From NCBI RefSeq assembly GCF_004168625.1, contig NZ_SDWW01000046.1, positions 1 through 36,038 of the forward strand: a DNA stretch of 36,038 nt. The letters run 5' to 3'. The first letter of the stretch is position 1. Each line of letters opens with the position of its first letter. Of the stretch, positions 28,779 to 36,038 are shown piece by piece. The notes under the pieces are model-generated. The model saw only the letters and a list, made by a program, of their open reading frames with translations. It made no database searches and was not told the origin of the DNA. The position numbers and the translations under genes are program-made. The stretch is from Pengzhenrongella frigida (GTDB taxonomy: Bacteria > Actinomycetota > Actinomycetes > Actinomycetales > Cellulomonadaceae).

Positions 28779-30167
28779 ATGTCCCCTCAGTACGTGCTTG
28801 GAATCGACTCGTCCACCCAGTCCTGCAAGTCGGTGCTGGTCGACGCGGAGACCGGCAAGATCCGCGACCTGCGCCGCGCCCCGCACCCCGACGGCACGCA
28901 GGTCGCGCCGCAGGCCTGGCGTGCGGCGCTCACCGACTCCTGCGACGACCTGATGTCGCAGGTGGCGGCCGTCTCGGTGGCCGGCCAGCAGCACGGCATG
29001 GTCGCGCTCGACGCGGCCGGTGAGGTGGTCCGGCCCGCGATGCTGTGGAACGACACGTCGTCGGCCCCGCAGGCCCGCGACCTGATCGACGAGATGGGCG
29101 GCCCGCAGCGCTGCGCGGACTCCATCGGCTCGGTCATGGTGGCCTCGTTGACGGCGTCCAAGCTCCGCTGGCTGCGGGACAACGAACCGAAGAACGCCGC
29201 CCGCACGAGTGATGTGCTGCTCCCCCACGACTACCTGACCTGGCACCTGGGCGGCTGCAAGGAGATGACCACCGACCACGGCGACGCCTCCGGCACCGGC
29301 TACTACTCCACCTCCGAGCGGGCGTTCCTCCCCGGCCTGGCCGGACGCGCCCTCGGGCACCCCGTCGGCCTGCCGCGGATCGCCGGCCCGAGCGAGGTCG
29401 TCGGCGAGACCGTGCACGGCGCCCCGATCGCCGCCGGCACCGGGGACAACATGGCGGCGGCGCTCGGGCTCGGGCTCCGCCCCGGCGACGTCTGCCTCTC
29501 GATCGGCACGTCCGGGGTCGCCTCCGCGGTCGCCGAGCACAGCGTGCACGACGGGTCGGGCATGGTCACCGGCTTCGCCGACGCGACCGGCCGCTACCTC
29601 CCGCTGGCATGCACCCTGAACGGAGCCCGGGTCCTCGAGCTCGGCGCCCGGCTGCTCGGCGTCGACCACGAGGAGTTCGGCCGGCTGGCGCTGTCGGCGA
29701 AGCCCGGTTCCAACGGCGTGTGCGCCCTGCCGTACCTCGATGGCGAGCGGACGCCGAACCGCCCCGACGCGAACGGCGTGCTCCGCGGTCTCACCTCGAC
29801 CACCGGCCGCGAGGACCTCGCCCGGGGCCTCGTCGAAGGCCTGCTGTGCTCCATGCGCGACGCCGTCCTGGCCCTCGAGGCCGCGACCGGCGTCACCACG
29901 CAGCGCATCCTGCTCATCGGCGGCGGCGCCCAGTCGGAGGCCGTCCGCCGGATCGCGCCGCAGGTGTTCGGCGTCGGGGTCGACGTGCCCGACGCCGGCG
30001 AGTACGTCGCGCTGGGAGCCGCCCGCCAGGCGGTGTGGGCCTTGACCGGCGAGGCCGACCCGCCGGAGTGGAAGGGTGCGGCGTTCACCACGTACGACGA
30101 CGCCCCGCAGCCGCAGATCTACGAGCGCTACGCCGAGCTCCGCGACCAGACGCAGGGCTGGGGCTGA
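28779..30167 (+). CDS. xylB: Xylulokinase
   Basis: A 462-residue FGGY-family kinase that phosphorylates D-xylulose to D-xylulose 5-phosphate with ATP. The N-terminal ATPase lobe starts YVLGIDSSTQSCKSVLVD, the substrate motif is SVAGQQHGMVALD (xylulokinases carry Gln-x-His-Gly here), LWNDTSS follows, catalytic Asp223 sits in GTGDNMAAALG, and the C-terminal lobe has SIGTSGV and LIGGGAQSEAVRRI. The length is close to E. coli XylB (484). AGGAG precedes the ATG. In this locus the xylulose probably comes from D-arabinitol (or xylitol) oxidation, since no xylose isomerase gene is adjacent. It feeds the pentose phosphate pathway. Confidence 0.93.
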   Translation: MSPQYVLGIDSSTQSCKSVLVDAETGKIRDLRRAPHPDGTQVAPQAWRAALTDSCDDLMSQVAAVSVAGQQHGMVALDAAGEVVRPAMLWNDTSSAPQARDLIDEMGGPQRCADSIGSVMVASLTASKLRWLRDNEPKNAARTSDVLLPHDYLTWHLGGCKEMTTDHGDASGTGYYSTSERAFLPGLAGRALGHPVGLPRIAGPSEVVGETVHGAPIAAGTGDNMAAALGLGLRPGDVCLSIGTSGVASAVAEHSVHDGSGMVTGFADATGRYLPLACTLNGARVLELGARLLGVDHEEFGRLALSAKPGSNGVCALPYLDGERTPNRPDANGVLRGLTSTTGREDLARGLVEGLLCSMRDAVLALEAATGVTTQRILLIGGGAQSEAVRRIAPQVFGVGVDVPDAGEYVALGAARQAVWALTGEADPPEWKGAAFTTYDDAPQPQIYERYAELRDQTQGWG

Positions 30168-30183
30168 CGACCCCGACGGGCCT

Positions 30184-30208
30184 CGCCCGCGGCACGGTGC
30201 CGCGGGCG
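30184..30208 (+). terminator. Terminator after xylulokinase
   Basis: CGCCCGCGGC (30184-30193) pairs perfectly with GCCGCGGGCG (30199-30208) around a 5-base loop, 16 bases after the xylB stop. No T-run follows. The next gene has its own possible promoter (TTGACT 30232-30237, AAGACT 30256-30261). Confidence 0.75.
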
Positions 30209-30300
30209 GGCTGATCGGGCCCGGGCGACCCTTGACTCCTTCTTCGCGGGGCGGCAAGACTCGAAGATGAGGGTGCCGACTACTCGTGGCCAGGTGCGAG

Positions 30301-31080
30301 ATGGGTCGATTTGAGGTTCTGGAACCGTCCGGGCTTCGACCGCAGAGCCGGACGATCACGAGCGGGCAGGTCGTCCTCGGTCGGAGTCCCGGCGTCGACT
30401 GGCTCCTCGACGAACCCACGGTGAGCCCGCACCACGCCGTCGTCCGTCACTACGCCGACCACGACGAGATCGAGGACCTCGGCTCCACCGCGGGGACGCA
30501 GGTGAACGGGCAACCGTTGAGCGGATCGCGAACACTCAGGCCGGGCGACGTCGTCCAGCTGGCCGCGGTCCACCTGCGCTACCTCGGCGAGCACGGTCCC
30601 ACGGAGGCCACCTCCGGCCCCACCGCGGTGACGGCACCCAGCGCGCCGTCGTTCACCGTCGGCGGCCAACGGGGCCAGACCATCAGCAACGTGGGGCACG
30701 ACCAGGACAACCAGTACCTGCAGCAGGTCATCGTCTACCGCGAGCAGGGCCTGCAGCACGTCGCCTCGATGAGCCGGGCGGCCCGGATCCTGATCCTCTT
30801 CGGCTCTGGCCTCTCCGGCCTGGGGATCGTGACCTTCATCGGTTCGCTCGTCGTCGATGGGGCTCGAAGCACGCAGGTCGACCTCACCGATCCCGATGCC
30901 TTCGCCGAAGCCGCCCGACTGAGCGAGCTCTACGGCATCCCGGTGTTTGCGATCGGATTCGGGACCGCCCTCATCGGGGCGGCGTTGTTCCTCACCGGGA
31001 TGCTGGTGCAGCTCTCGGCCGCCACCCAGTCCCGGCGGATCAACCGCGACTACCCGCTGCCACCGATGCCGATCGACTGA
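30301..31080 (+). CDS. FHA-domain membrane protein
   Basis: A 259-residue protein. Residues about 1-95 form a forkhead-associated domain: VVLGRSPGVDWLLDEPTVSP, with the conserved GR, the Ser-x-x-His pair (SPHHAVV), and the LGSTAGTQVNG loop (Gly-Ser-Thr and Asn-Gly). FHA domains bind phosphothreonine peptides made by Ser/Thr kinases. A Pro/Thr/Ala linker and two membrane helices follow (ILILFGSGLSGLGIVTFIGS and GIPVFAIGFGTALIGAALFL), then a short basic cytosolic tail. The FHA domain would face the cytoplasm. No kinase or phosphatase gene is adjacent. ATG 30301 is chosen; a GTG at 30286 is in frame. Confidence 0.85.
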   Translation: MGRFEVLEPSGLRPQSRTITSGQVVLGRSPGVDWLLDEPTVSPHHAVVRHYADHDEIEDLGSTAGTQVNGQPLSGSRTLRPGDVVQLAAVHLRYLGEHGPTEATSGPTAVTAPSAPSFTVGGQRGQTISNVGHDQDNQYLQQVIVYREQGLQHVASMSRAARILILFGSGLSGLGIVTFIGSLVVDGARSTQVDLTDPDAFAEAARLSELYGIPVFAIGFGTALIGAALFLTGMLVQLSAATQSRRINRDYPLPPMPID

Positions 31081-31106
31081 GCGGAGATCCGGCACCAGGA
31101 GGAACC

Positions 31107-31187
31107 ATGGGGGATCTGCGCGGGCACGCTGCGCAGCCTGCGCCCACCCGGATCAGGGCCGGCGACCGCGACGGAGCAGCCAGATGA
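31107..31187 (+). CDS. Candidate 26-residue ORF behind a strong ribosome site
   Basis: AGGAGG at 31097-31102 precedes an ATG by 4 bases, opening a 26-codon frame (MGDLRGHAAQPAPTRIRAGD and six more residues). It starts 26 bases after the FHA gene stop and runs into the 3' end of the convergent permease gene. It has no recognisable motif. It may be the stub of a gene cut off by rearrangement, or a real small protein. Confidence 0.25.
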   Translation: MGDLRGHAAQPAPTRIRAGDRDGAAR

Positions 31188-32433
31188 GGGAACCGAGGAG
31201 GAGCATCGCGGTCCCCGCCACGACCGACGCGATCGGGAGCGAGAAGGCCAGCAGCGCGCAGCCCACGAAGCCGAGGATGGGTTGCCAACGCGGCGGACGG
31301 TGCTCGGCCGCGGTGAGCGTCAGTGCCGCGGCGTTCGCGATCGCGTAGTACGTCAGCACGGCGAACGACGAGAACCCGATCGCTCCCCGCAGGTCGACCG
31401 TCGCCACCAGGACGATCACGACCAGCGCGACCGCCAGCTCCGCGCGGTGGGGCACGCGGTAGCGCGGGTGCACGACGTCGAGCGCGGCGGGAAGGTGCCG
31501 GTCGCGCGCCATCGCGAAGGTCGTGCGTGAGACCCCCAGGATCAGCGCGAGGAGCGAACCGAGAGCCGCGATCGCTCCCCCGACCTGCACCACGGGTGCC
31601 AGCTCGTTCAGCGTGCCGACCTCGACCGCGGCCCGCAGCGGCGAGAGGCTCGCCGCCAGGCCCTCCGCGCCGGCCGCCACCAGCGCGGACACGGCCACGA
31701 CGGTGTACACGACCAGCGTGATCCCGAGCGCGATCGGGATGGCGCGCGGGATCGTGCGGGCCGGGTCCCGGACCTCCTCGCCCAGCGTGGCGATCCGGGC
31801 GTAGCCCGCGAACGCGAAGAAGAGCAAGCCGGCGGACTGCAGCACGCCGTACGCGCTGGCGCCGGGGAACGGGGCCAACCGAGCCGGGCTCGCCTGCCCG
31901 CCGAACAGCGAGGCTACGACCACGACCGTGAGCGCGACCAGGGTGAGCACGACGATCGCGCGGGCCAGCCAGGCCGACTTCTGCACCCCGAGATAGTTCA
32001 CCGCCGTGATGGCCACCACAGCCAGGACCGCCACCAGCCGCAGGTGGGCGGGGGCGGCGTACGCGGCGAACGTCAGCGCCATGGCCGCACAGCTGGCCGT
32101 CTTGCCCACGACGAATCCCCAGCCGGCGAGATAGCCCCAGAACTCCCCGAGCCGCTCGCGGCCGTAGACGTACGTGCCGCCGGACTGCGGGTACCGGGCG
32201 GCCAGGCGGGCGGAGGACATCGCGTTGCAGTACGCGACCACGGCGGCGATGCCCAGACCGATCAGCAGCCCCGAGCCGGCGGCCCGCGCGGCCGGAGCGA
32301 ACGCGGCGAACACCCCAGCCCCGATCATCGAACCGAGCCCGACGACGACGGCGTCGACGACCCCGAGCCGTCGCACCAGGCCCGTCTCGACGCGGGGGTC
32401 GGACGCTCCCCGCGGCGGACGCCCGGCGGTCAT
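31153..32433 (-). CDS. APC-superfamily amino-acid permease
   Basis: A 426-residue transporter with about 12 membrane segments. The first carries VVVGLGSMIGAGVFAAFAPA, the GS-I-GAG substrate loop of APC transporters, and segment 2/3 has ARLAARYPQSGGTYVYGRER (YPxxGGxYxY). FAFAGYARIATLGEEVRDPARTIPRAI is the conserved segment-6 to loop region with the E-x-x-x-P-x-R-T-I-P motif. It would take up or exchange an amino acid or amine with protons; the substrate is unknown. ATG 32433 is preferred to the upstream in-frame ATG at 32484, which lies within the previous gene. It is 8 bases from that gene's stop and so probably co-transcribed with it. Confidence 0.9.
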   Translation of the reverse strand: MTAGRPPRGASDPRVETGLVRRLGVVDAVVVGLGSMIGAGVFAAFAPAARAAGSGLLIGLGIAAVVAYCNAMSSARLAARYPQSGGTYVYGRERLGEFWGYLAGWGFVVGKTASCAAMALTFAAYAAPAHLRLVAVLAVVAITAVNYLGVQKSAWLARAIVVLTLVALTVVVVASLFGGQASPARLAPFPGASAYGVLQSAGLLFFAFAGYARIATLGEEVRDPARTIPRAIPIALGITLVVYTVVAVSALVAAGAEGLAASLSPLRAAVEVGTLNELAPVVQVGGAIAALGSLLALILGVSRTTFAMARDRHLPAALDVVHPRYRVPHRAELAVALVVIVLVATVDLRGAIGFSSFAVLTYYAIANAAALTLTAAEHRPPRWQPILGFVGCALLAFSLPIASVVAGTAMLLLGSLIWLLRRGRRP

Positions 32434-32441
32434 CGGATCGC

Positions 32442-33098
32442 CTACCTCGAGGCTGGTCGGGGACGTCGCACGATCGCCCACCACACGATTCCACCGACGG
32501 TCATGCCGAACCCCACGAAGCCCACGACCATGACGCCGAAGACACCGAAGACGGTCGAGAAGATCCCGGTGAAGAACGGCACGAAATCCTGGTCCGGGGT
32601 GAGCATGACGGTGGCCGTCGAACCATCGGTCAGGGGCGGAGCCGTGACCGTGTACGAGCCCGGCTCGGCCACGACGAACGCGCCGACGGACCGGGCCCGG
32701 ACCCCGCCGCGACCGGCGTTCACGGACACCTGCGCCCCGCCGCCCGTGGCGACCGAGGTGCCGTCAGGGCCGGTCACCTCGAGGTCGCCGGCCAGCTCAC
32801 CGAGCCCGGCGGGTTCCCGCTGCGCGATCAGGATCGCGTAGCGGCCGGCCTCGAGCTGGACCTGGGCCGTACCCGGCGCATCGACGGTGCCGACCACCGC
32901 CGACCCCGCACTGCCGTCCGGACCGAGCAGGTCCAGCGGGAGGAGCCCGACGAACTGTCGAGCGGTGAAAACCCCGAGGACGACCGCGGCCACGCACAGC
33001 AGGGCACCGACCGCGGTGAGGATCTTCGCGCCGCGGGTCGAACGACGGGTGACGGCGGGCGGTGGTGCGGGTGCGGGCGCGGGCGCGGCATAGGTCAC
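32442..33098 (-). CDS. Hypothetical membrane protein with extracytoplasmic beta domain
   Basis: I do not recognise a named family. A 218-residue protein starts at GTG 33098, overlapping the HNH gene stop as GTGA. It has an Ala/Pro-rich N-terminus, a membrane helix (ILTAVGALLCVAAVVLGVFT), an extracytoplasmic part of about 120 residues with beta-strand alternation (TAQVQLEAGRYAILIAQREP, LEVTGPDGTSVATGGG, GAFVVAEPGSYTVTAPPL) and a C-terminal helix (FGVFGVMVVGFVGFGMTVGG) ending in RRPRPASR. The middle looks like a jelly-roll or Ig-type fold, as in proteins with an N-terminal and a C-terminal anchor. The overlap with the upstream gene means co-translation. Confidence 0.7.
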   Translation of the reverse strand: MTYAAPAPAPAPPPAVTRRSTRGAKILTAVGALLCVAAVVLGVFTARQFVGLLPLDLLGPDGSAGSAVVGTVDAPGTAQVQLEAGRYAILIAQREPAGLGELAGDLEVTGPDGTSVATGGGAQVSVNAGRGGVRARSVGAFVVAEPGSYTVTAPPLTDGSTATVMLTPDQDFVPFFTGIFSTVFGVFGVMVVGFVGFGMTVGGIVWWAIVRRPRPASR

Positions 33099-33454
33099 GA
33101 GGGAGAACCTAGACCCGTGGCGAGCGCCGCCTTGATCTCGAGGTGGCGCAACAGGAACGCACGCTCGTCGAGCCGCTTGCGCCGCAGCCAGCCGGTGACC
33201 TCGGCGTTGCACTTGCTGGCGTTGCACGTGCCGCAGGCCGGTGCGATGTTGTCGAGCGTGTACCGCCCGCCGCGGGAGAGCGCCAACACGCAGTCGCGCT
33301 GCAGCGGCCGGTCGACCGCGCCGCAGTACGCGCAGCCACCCCAGGCGGCCTTGAGCGCGGCCCACTGCTCGTCGCTGAGGTCGTGCTCGACGCCGTCCAT
33401 GCGACGCTTGCGCTTGCGCGCGGCCCGTGCCCTGCGACTTCGGTTGACGGCCAC
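33095..33454 (-). CDS. HNH-family protein with Cys replacing the motif His
   Basis: A 119-residue protein with a very basic N-terminus (RSRRARAARKRKRR) and an HNH zinc-finger fold: CAYC (Cys41, Cys44) and CGTC (Cys74, Cys77) bind structural zinc; RDCVLALSRGGRYTLDNIAP corresponds to the usual DHxxPxSxGGxxxxxN element, then CNASKCN. The first His of the HNH (DH) is Cys55 here (RDC), so the metal/catalytic centre is altered. Related actinobacterial proteins may share this change. The GTG 33454 start is preferred: TACGCT lies 6 bases upstream as for a leaderless transcript. The stop overlaps the next gene's GTG. DNA binding is plausible; cleavage is doubtful. Confidence 0.75.
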   Translation of the reverse strand: MAVNRSRRARAARKRKRRMDGVEHDLSDEQWAALKAAWGGCAYCGAVDRPLQRDCVLALSRGGRYTLDNIAPACGTCNASKCNAEVTGWLRRKRLDERAFLLRHLEIKAALATGLGSPS

Positions 33455-33575
33455 CGCCCCAGCGTAGGCACCGACGATCGCCGCAGCGCGCACGCCGTGC
33501 AGCGCGCCCGCTCCCGCCGGGAATAGGCTCGCCACCGACCGGGCCCCGACGAGGGGACCGTGAACGGAGCGAGCA

Positions 33576-33893
33576 ATGTTCAGCATCATGGTGCGGTTCG
33601 ACCTTCCGGACGAGGCTGCCGCGGCAGCCTTCGACGCCCTGGCCGCGGAGGTCGTGCCCAGCATCCGCGAGCGGGAGCCGGGCACGCTGCTCTACCTGAT
33701 CCACCAGGTCGACGGCGCACCGCTGTCCCGGGCCTTCTACGAGATCTACCGCGATCGAGCAGCGCACGCAGCGCACGAGGCACGGCCCGAGGTCGCGGCC
33801 TTCCTGACGGCGGTCGCCCGGCTGGTGACCGCGACGCGGGTGGAGTACCTCATCCCGGACGGACCGTCCGAGGCGGCCTGGACGCGCCACTGA
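33576..33893 (+). CDS. Antibiotic biosynthesis monooxygenase (ABM)-like protein
   Basis: A 105-residue ferredoxin-like fold protein: FSIMVRFDLPDEAAAAAFDA, then VVPSIREREPGTLLYLIHQV and AFYEIYRDRAAHAAHEARPE. It carries the ABM pattern (strand, helix, EPGxLxY, strand, Y-x-x-AxxAH). These residues match quinol monooxygenase-like members. The function is not determined by context. It ends 4 bases from the convergent P-type ATPase stop. It is a separate gene from the ABM protein at 15947-16243 and differs from it in sequence. Confidence 0.8.
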   Translation: MFSIMVRFDLPDEAAAAAFDALAAEVVPSIREREPGTLLYLIHQVDGAPLSRAFYEIYRDRAAHAAHEARPEVAAFLTAVARLVTATRVEYLIPDGPSEAAWTRH

Positions 33894-33897
33894 CGGG

Positions 33898-35949
33898 TTA
33901 CGCGGCGGGCAGCCGGAGCCGCTTGAGGAGCAGGGCGTTGACCGCGACGATCAGCGAGGATCCGGACATCGACAGGGCTGCGATCTCGGGGCGCAGCACC
34001 AGACCGAACGCGGGCGCGAAGACGCCGGCGGCGATCGGCAGCGCGATCGCGTTGTAGCCCACCGCCCAGCCCAGGTTCTGCCGCATCTTGCGCAGCGTGC
34101 CCCGGCCGATCCGCAGCGCGACCGGGACGTCCAACGGGTCGGACCGCATCAGGACGACGTCGGCCGTCTCGATCGCGACGTCGGTCCCGGTCCCGATCGC
34201 GATGCCCAGGTCGGCCGTGGCCAGCGCCGGCGCGTCGTTGCCCCCGTCCCCGACCATCGCGACCCGCTTGCCCGCCCGCTGGAGCTCGGCGATCTTGTCG
34301 GCCTTGTCTCCCGGCAGGACCTCGGCGATCACGGTGTCGATCCCGAGCTGATCGGCGATCCGCCGGGCGGTCCCCTCGTTGTCCCCCGTGAGCATCACCA
34401 CGGCGACCCCGGACTCGTGCAGCGCGGCGATCGCCGCGGCCGCCGTCGCCCGTGACGCGTCCGCGAGCGCGATCACGCCGGCGGCCCGCCCGTCCACGGC
34501 GACGAGCACGGCCGTGCGCCCGGCGACGGCAAGGTCGTCATAGGGACCCGCCAGGGCTCCGAGCTCGATGTTCGCGCCCGTCAGGAGGCGGCGGTTGCCC
34601 ACGATCACCGAGCGACCGTCGACCTGTGCGGTCGCGCCCTGGCCGGGCACGTTGTGGAAGCCGGTGGTCGGCAGGCGATCGAGACCGCGTCCCGCTGCGA
34701 GGTCGGCGATGGCCCGAGCGAGGGGGTGCTCGGACTCGCGCTCGACGGCGGCGGCCAGGGTCAGCATCTCGGTCTCGGCCAGCCCGACGGCGATCACGTC
34801 GGTGACGGCCGGCTGACCCGTGGTCAGGGTGCCGGTCTTGTCCATCACGACCGTGTCGATCCGGGCCGACGTCTCCAGCGCGGTCGCGTTCTTGAACAGC
34901 ACCCCCCGCTGGGCTCCCAGGCCGGTGCCGACCATGATCGCCGTCGGCGTGGCCAGGCCGAGCGCGTCCGGGCAGGTGATGACCACCACGGTGATCGCGA
35001 AGAGCATCGCAGTCTGCACCGTCTCCCCCGCGGCCAGCCAGAGCAGGAACGTGGCGCTGCCACCGATCAGGGCCACCAGGACGAGCCAGAACGCTGCCCG
35101 GTCGGCCAGCCGCTGCCCCGGGGCCTTGGAGTTCTGCGCCTCCTGCACCATGGCCACGATCTGGGCCAGGGCGGTGTCGGCGCCGACCCTCGTCGCGCGC
35201 ACCCGCAAGGTCCCCGTGGTGTTGATCGACCCACCGATCACCTCGGCGCCCGGGGCCTTGGCCACCGGGAGCGACTCCCCCGTGACCATCGACTCGTCGA
35301 CCTCGGAGTCACCGACCTCCACCACCGCGTCCGTGGGGACCTTCGCCCCCGGGCGCACCAGCAGCAGGTCGCCGACCTGGACGTCCGCCGTCGACACCTC
35401 GACCGGCTCGCCGTCGCGCACGACCAGCGCCGTCGACGGGGCGAGCTCGAGCAGGCTGCGCACCGCCTTGTTGGCGCCACCGCGAGCCCGCATCTCGAAC
35501 CAGTGCCCCAGCAGCACGAACGCGGTCAGCACGGTCGCGGCCTCGTAGAACACCTCACCCCCGCCGGTGAGCGTGACCCCCAGGCTGTACAGCCAGCCGG
35601 TGCCCACCCCGACGGCGACCAGCACCATCATGTCGAGCGTCTTCGCCCGCAGTGCCCGGACGGCCCCGTCGAAGAAGATCCACGCCGAGTAGAAGACCAC
35701 CGGCAACGACAGGAGCAGCGAGAACACGTCGTCGCGCAGCCCGAACGGCGCCGGGACCCCGAAGCCGAGGACCTCGCGCCCGATCGGCGACCACAGCAGG
35801 ATCGGCACCGACAGCACGGCCGCCACGAGGAACCGGCGCCGCATGTCCCGCACCATGTCGTCCATCGACATGCCGCCGTGGCCGCCATGGCCCATCACCT
35901 CGTGCGGTGACGGGCCGGCGGGTGCGACGGGTGCGACGGGCTCAGCCAT
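33898..35949 (-). CDS. CopB-like heavy-metal P1B-type ATPase with CPD motif
   Basis: A 683-residue copper-type transport ATPase. The N-terminus lacks a CxxC domain and instead has a His/Met segment (HEVMGHGGHGGMSMDDMVRD), as in CopB-type pumps. Motifs: TGES in the actuator domain, the membrane metal site TCPDALGLATP (Cys326-Pro-Asp328), phosphorylated Asp370 in DKTGTLTTG, ESEHPLARAI (HP) and GDGGNDAPAL in the hinge. The metal motif is CPD where CopA has CPC and CopB CPH. The likely role is export of Cu or another soft metal across the membrane. ATG 35949 is used; the longer frame to 36030 lies over a palindromic operator. Confidence 0.93.
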   Translation of the reverse strand: MAEPVAPVAPAGPSPHEVMGHGGHGGMSMDDMVRDMRRRFLVAAVLSVPILLWSPIGREVLGFGVPAPFGLRDDVFSLLLSLPVVFYSAWIFFDGAVRALRAKTLDMMVLVAVGVGTGWLYSLGVTLTGGGEVFYEAATVLTAFVLLGHWFEMRARGGANKAVRSLLELAPSTALVVRDGEPVEVSTADVQVGDLLLVRPGAKVPTDAVVEVGDSEVDESMVTGESLPVAKAPGAEVIGGSINTTGTLRVRATRVGADTALAQIVAMVQEAQNSKAPGQRLADRAAFWLVLVALIGGSATFLLWLAAGETVQTAMLFAITVVVITCPDALGLATPTAIMVGTGLGAQRGVLFKNATALETSARIDTVVMDKTGTLTTGQPAVTDVIAVGLAETEMLTLAAAVERESEHPLARAIADLAAGRGLDRLPTTGFHNVPGQGATAQVDGRSVIVGNRRLLTGANIELGALAGPYDDLAVAGRTAVLVAVDGRAAGVIALADASRATAAAAIAALHESGVAVVMLTGDNEGTARRIADQLGIDTVIAEVLPGDKADKIAELQRAGKRVAMVGDGGNDAPALATADLGIAIGTGTDVAIETADVVLMRSDPLDVPVALRIGRGTLRKMRQNLGWAVGYNAIALPIAAGVFAPAFGLVLRPEIAALSMSGSSLIVAVNALLLKRLRLPAA

Positions 35950-35956
35950 CGGGTCG

Positions 35957-35966
35957 CACACGTGTA
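35957..35966. promoter_or_regulatory. CopY/BlaI-like palindrome upstream of the metal ATPase
   Basis: On the coding (-) strand the site reads TACACGTGTG, one base off the TACANNTGTA box recognised by CopY/BlaI-type repressors; its core ACACGTGT (35958-35965) is a perfect palindrome. It lies 8 bases upstream of the ATPase ATG. No regulator gene is visible before the window ends, and binding by another family is possible. Confidence 0.45.
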
Positions 35967-36038
35967 GTGTGTCGCTTAGCGTGGATATGATGAGCGTGTG
36001 GAGATACCAAAATGCGGGGATAAGCGCCACACGGGCGC

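Noticed and set aside
32442-33890. A 482-codon frame covering the membrane protein and the region upstream
   Set aside because: The upstream part is the shadow of the HNH and ABM genes; the GTGA overlap at 33095-33098 supplies a proper start.

Overview
The window is very GC-rich, densely packed DNA. Several likely leaderless starts (TANNNT boxes 6-8 bases upstream of GTG), GTG/TTG starts and the gene families present point to a high-GC actinobacterium. The many plant-polysaccharide enzymes (GH127, GH31, GH26) and polyol catabolism suggest a Cellulomonas-like member of the Micrococcales. That placement is inference; no rRNA or marker gene is present.

Layout. 1-645: the 3' end of a thioredoxin reductase gene and a small thioredoxin-fold protein. 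702-9183: a carbohydrate utilisation locus, all on +, with a LacI regulator behind two palindromic operators, a sugar-binding lipoprotein, two ABC permeases (no ATPase), a GH127 beta-L-arabinofuranosidase and a GH31 alpha-xylosidase-like enzyme. 9209-13201: an accessory stretch with two alpha/beta-hydrolases, a decayed metzincin protease gene, a frameshifted deazaflavin-oxidoreductase gene, a small protein pairing a ScoMcrA-like head domain with a zinc ribbon, and a DUF1232 membrane protein. 13285-17088: small single genes (GPGG micro-membrane protein, PPOX-fold protein, an orphan, a methyltransferase, a winged-helix-like protein, an ABM monooxygenase, a DUF1206 membrane protein).

17204-23310 is the most striking part: a secreted GH26 beta-mannanase-like protein with Ig/FN3-like modules, followed by one 1256-residue protein that joins a cellulose-synthase-like GT2 glycosyltransferase, an acyltransferase-3 membrane domain and an extracytoplasmic SGNH domain. 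It looks like a two-gene system for making, O-acetylating and trimming an exopolysaccharide.

23330-30167: GNAT and HAD genes, then a polyol module consistent with D-arabinitol use. A long-chain polyol dehydrogenase and an MFS permease lie on -, diverging from a DeoR regulator and a xylulokinase on +; polyol to D-xylulose to xylulose 5-phosphate. 30301-36038: an FHA membrane protein, an APC amino-acid permease, a membrane protein translationally coupled to an HNH protein whose usual motif His is Cys, a second ABM protein, and a CopB-like P1B ATPase with an unusual CPD transport motif behind a CopY/BlaI-like operator. I see no tRNA, rRNA, CRISPR array, insertion sequence or phage gene.
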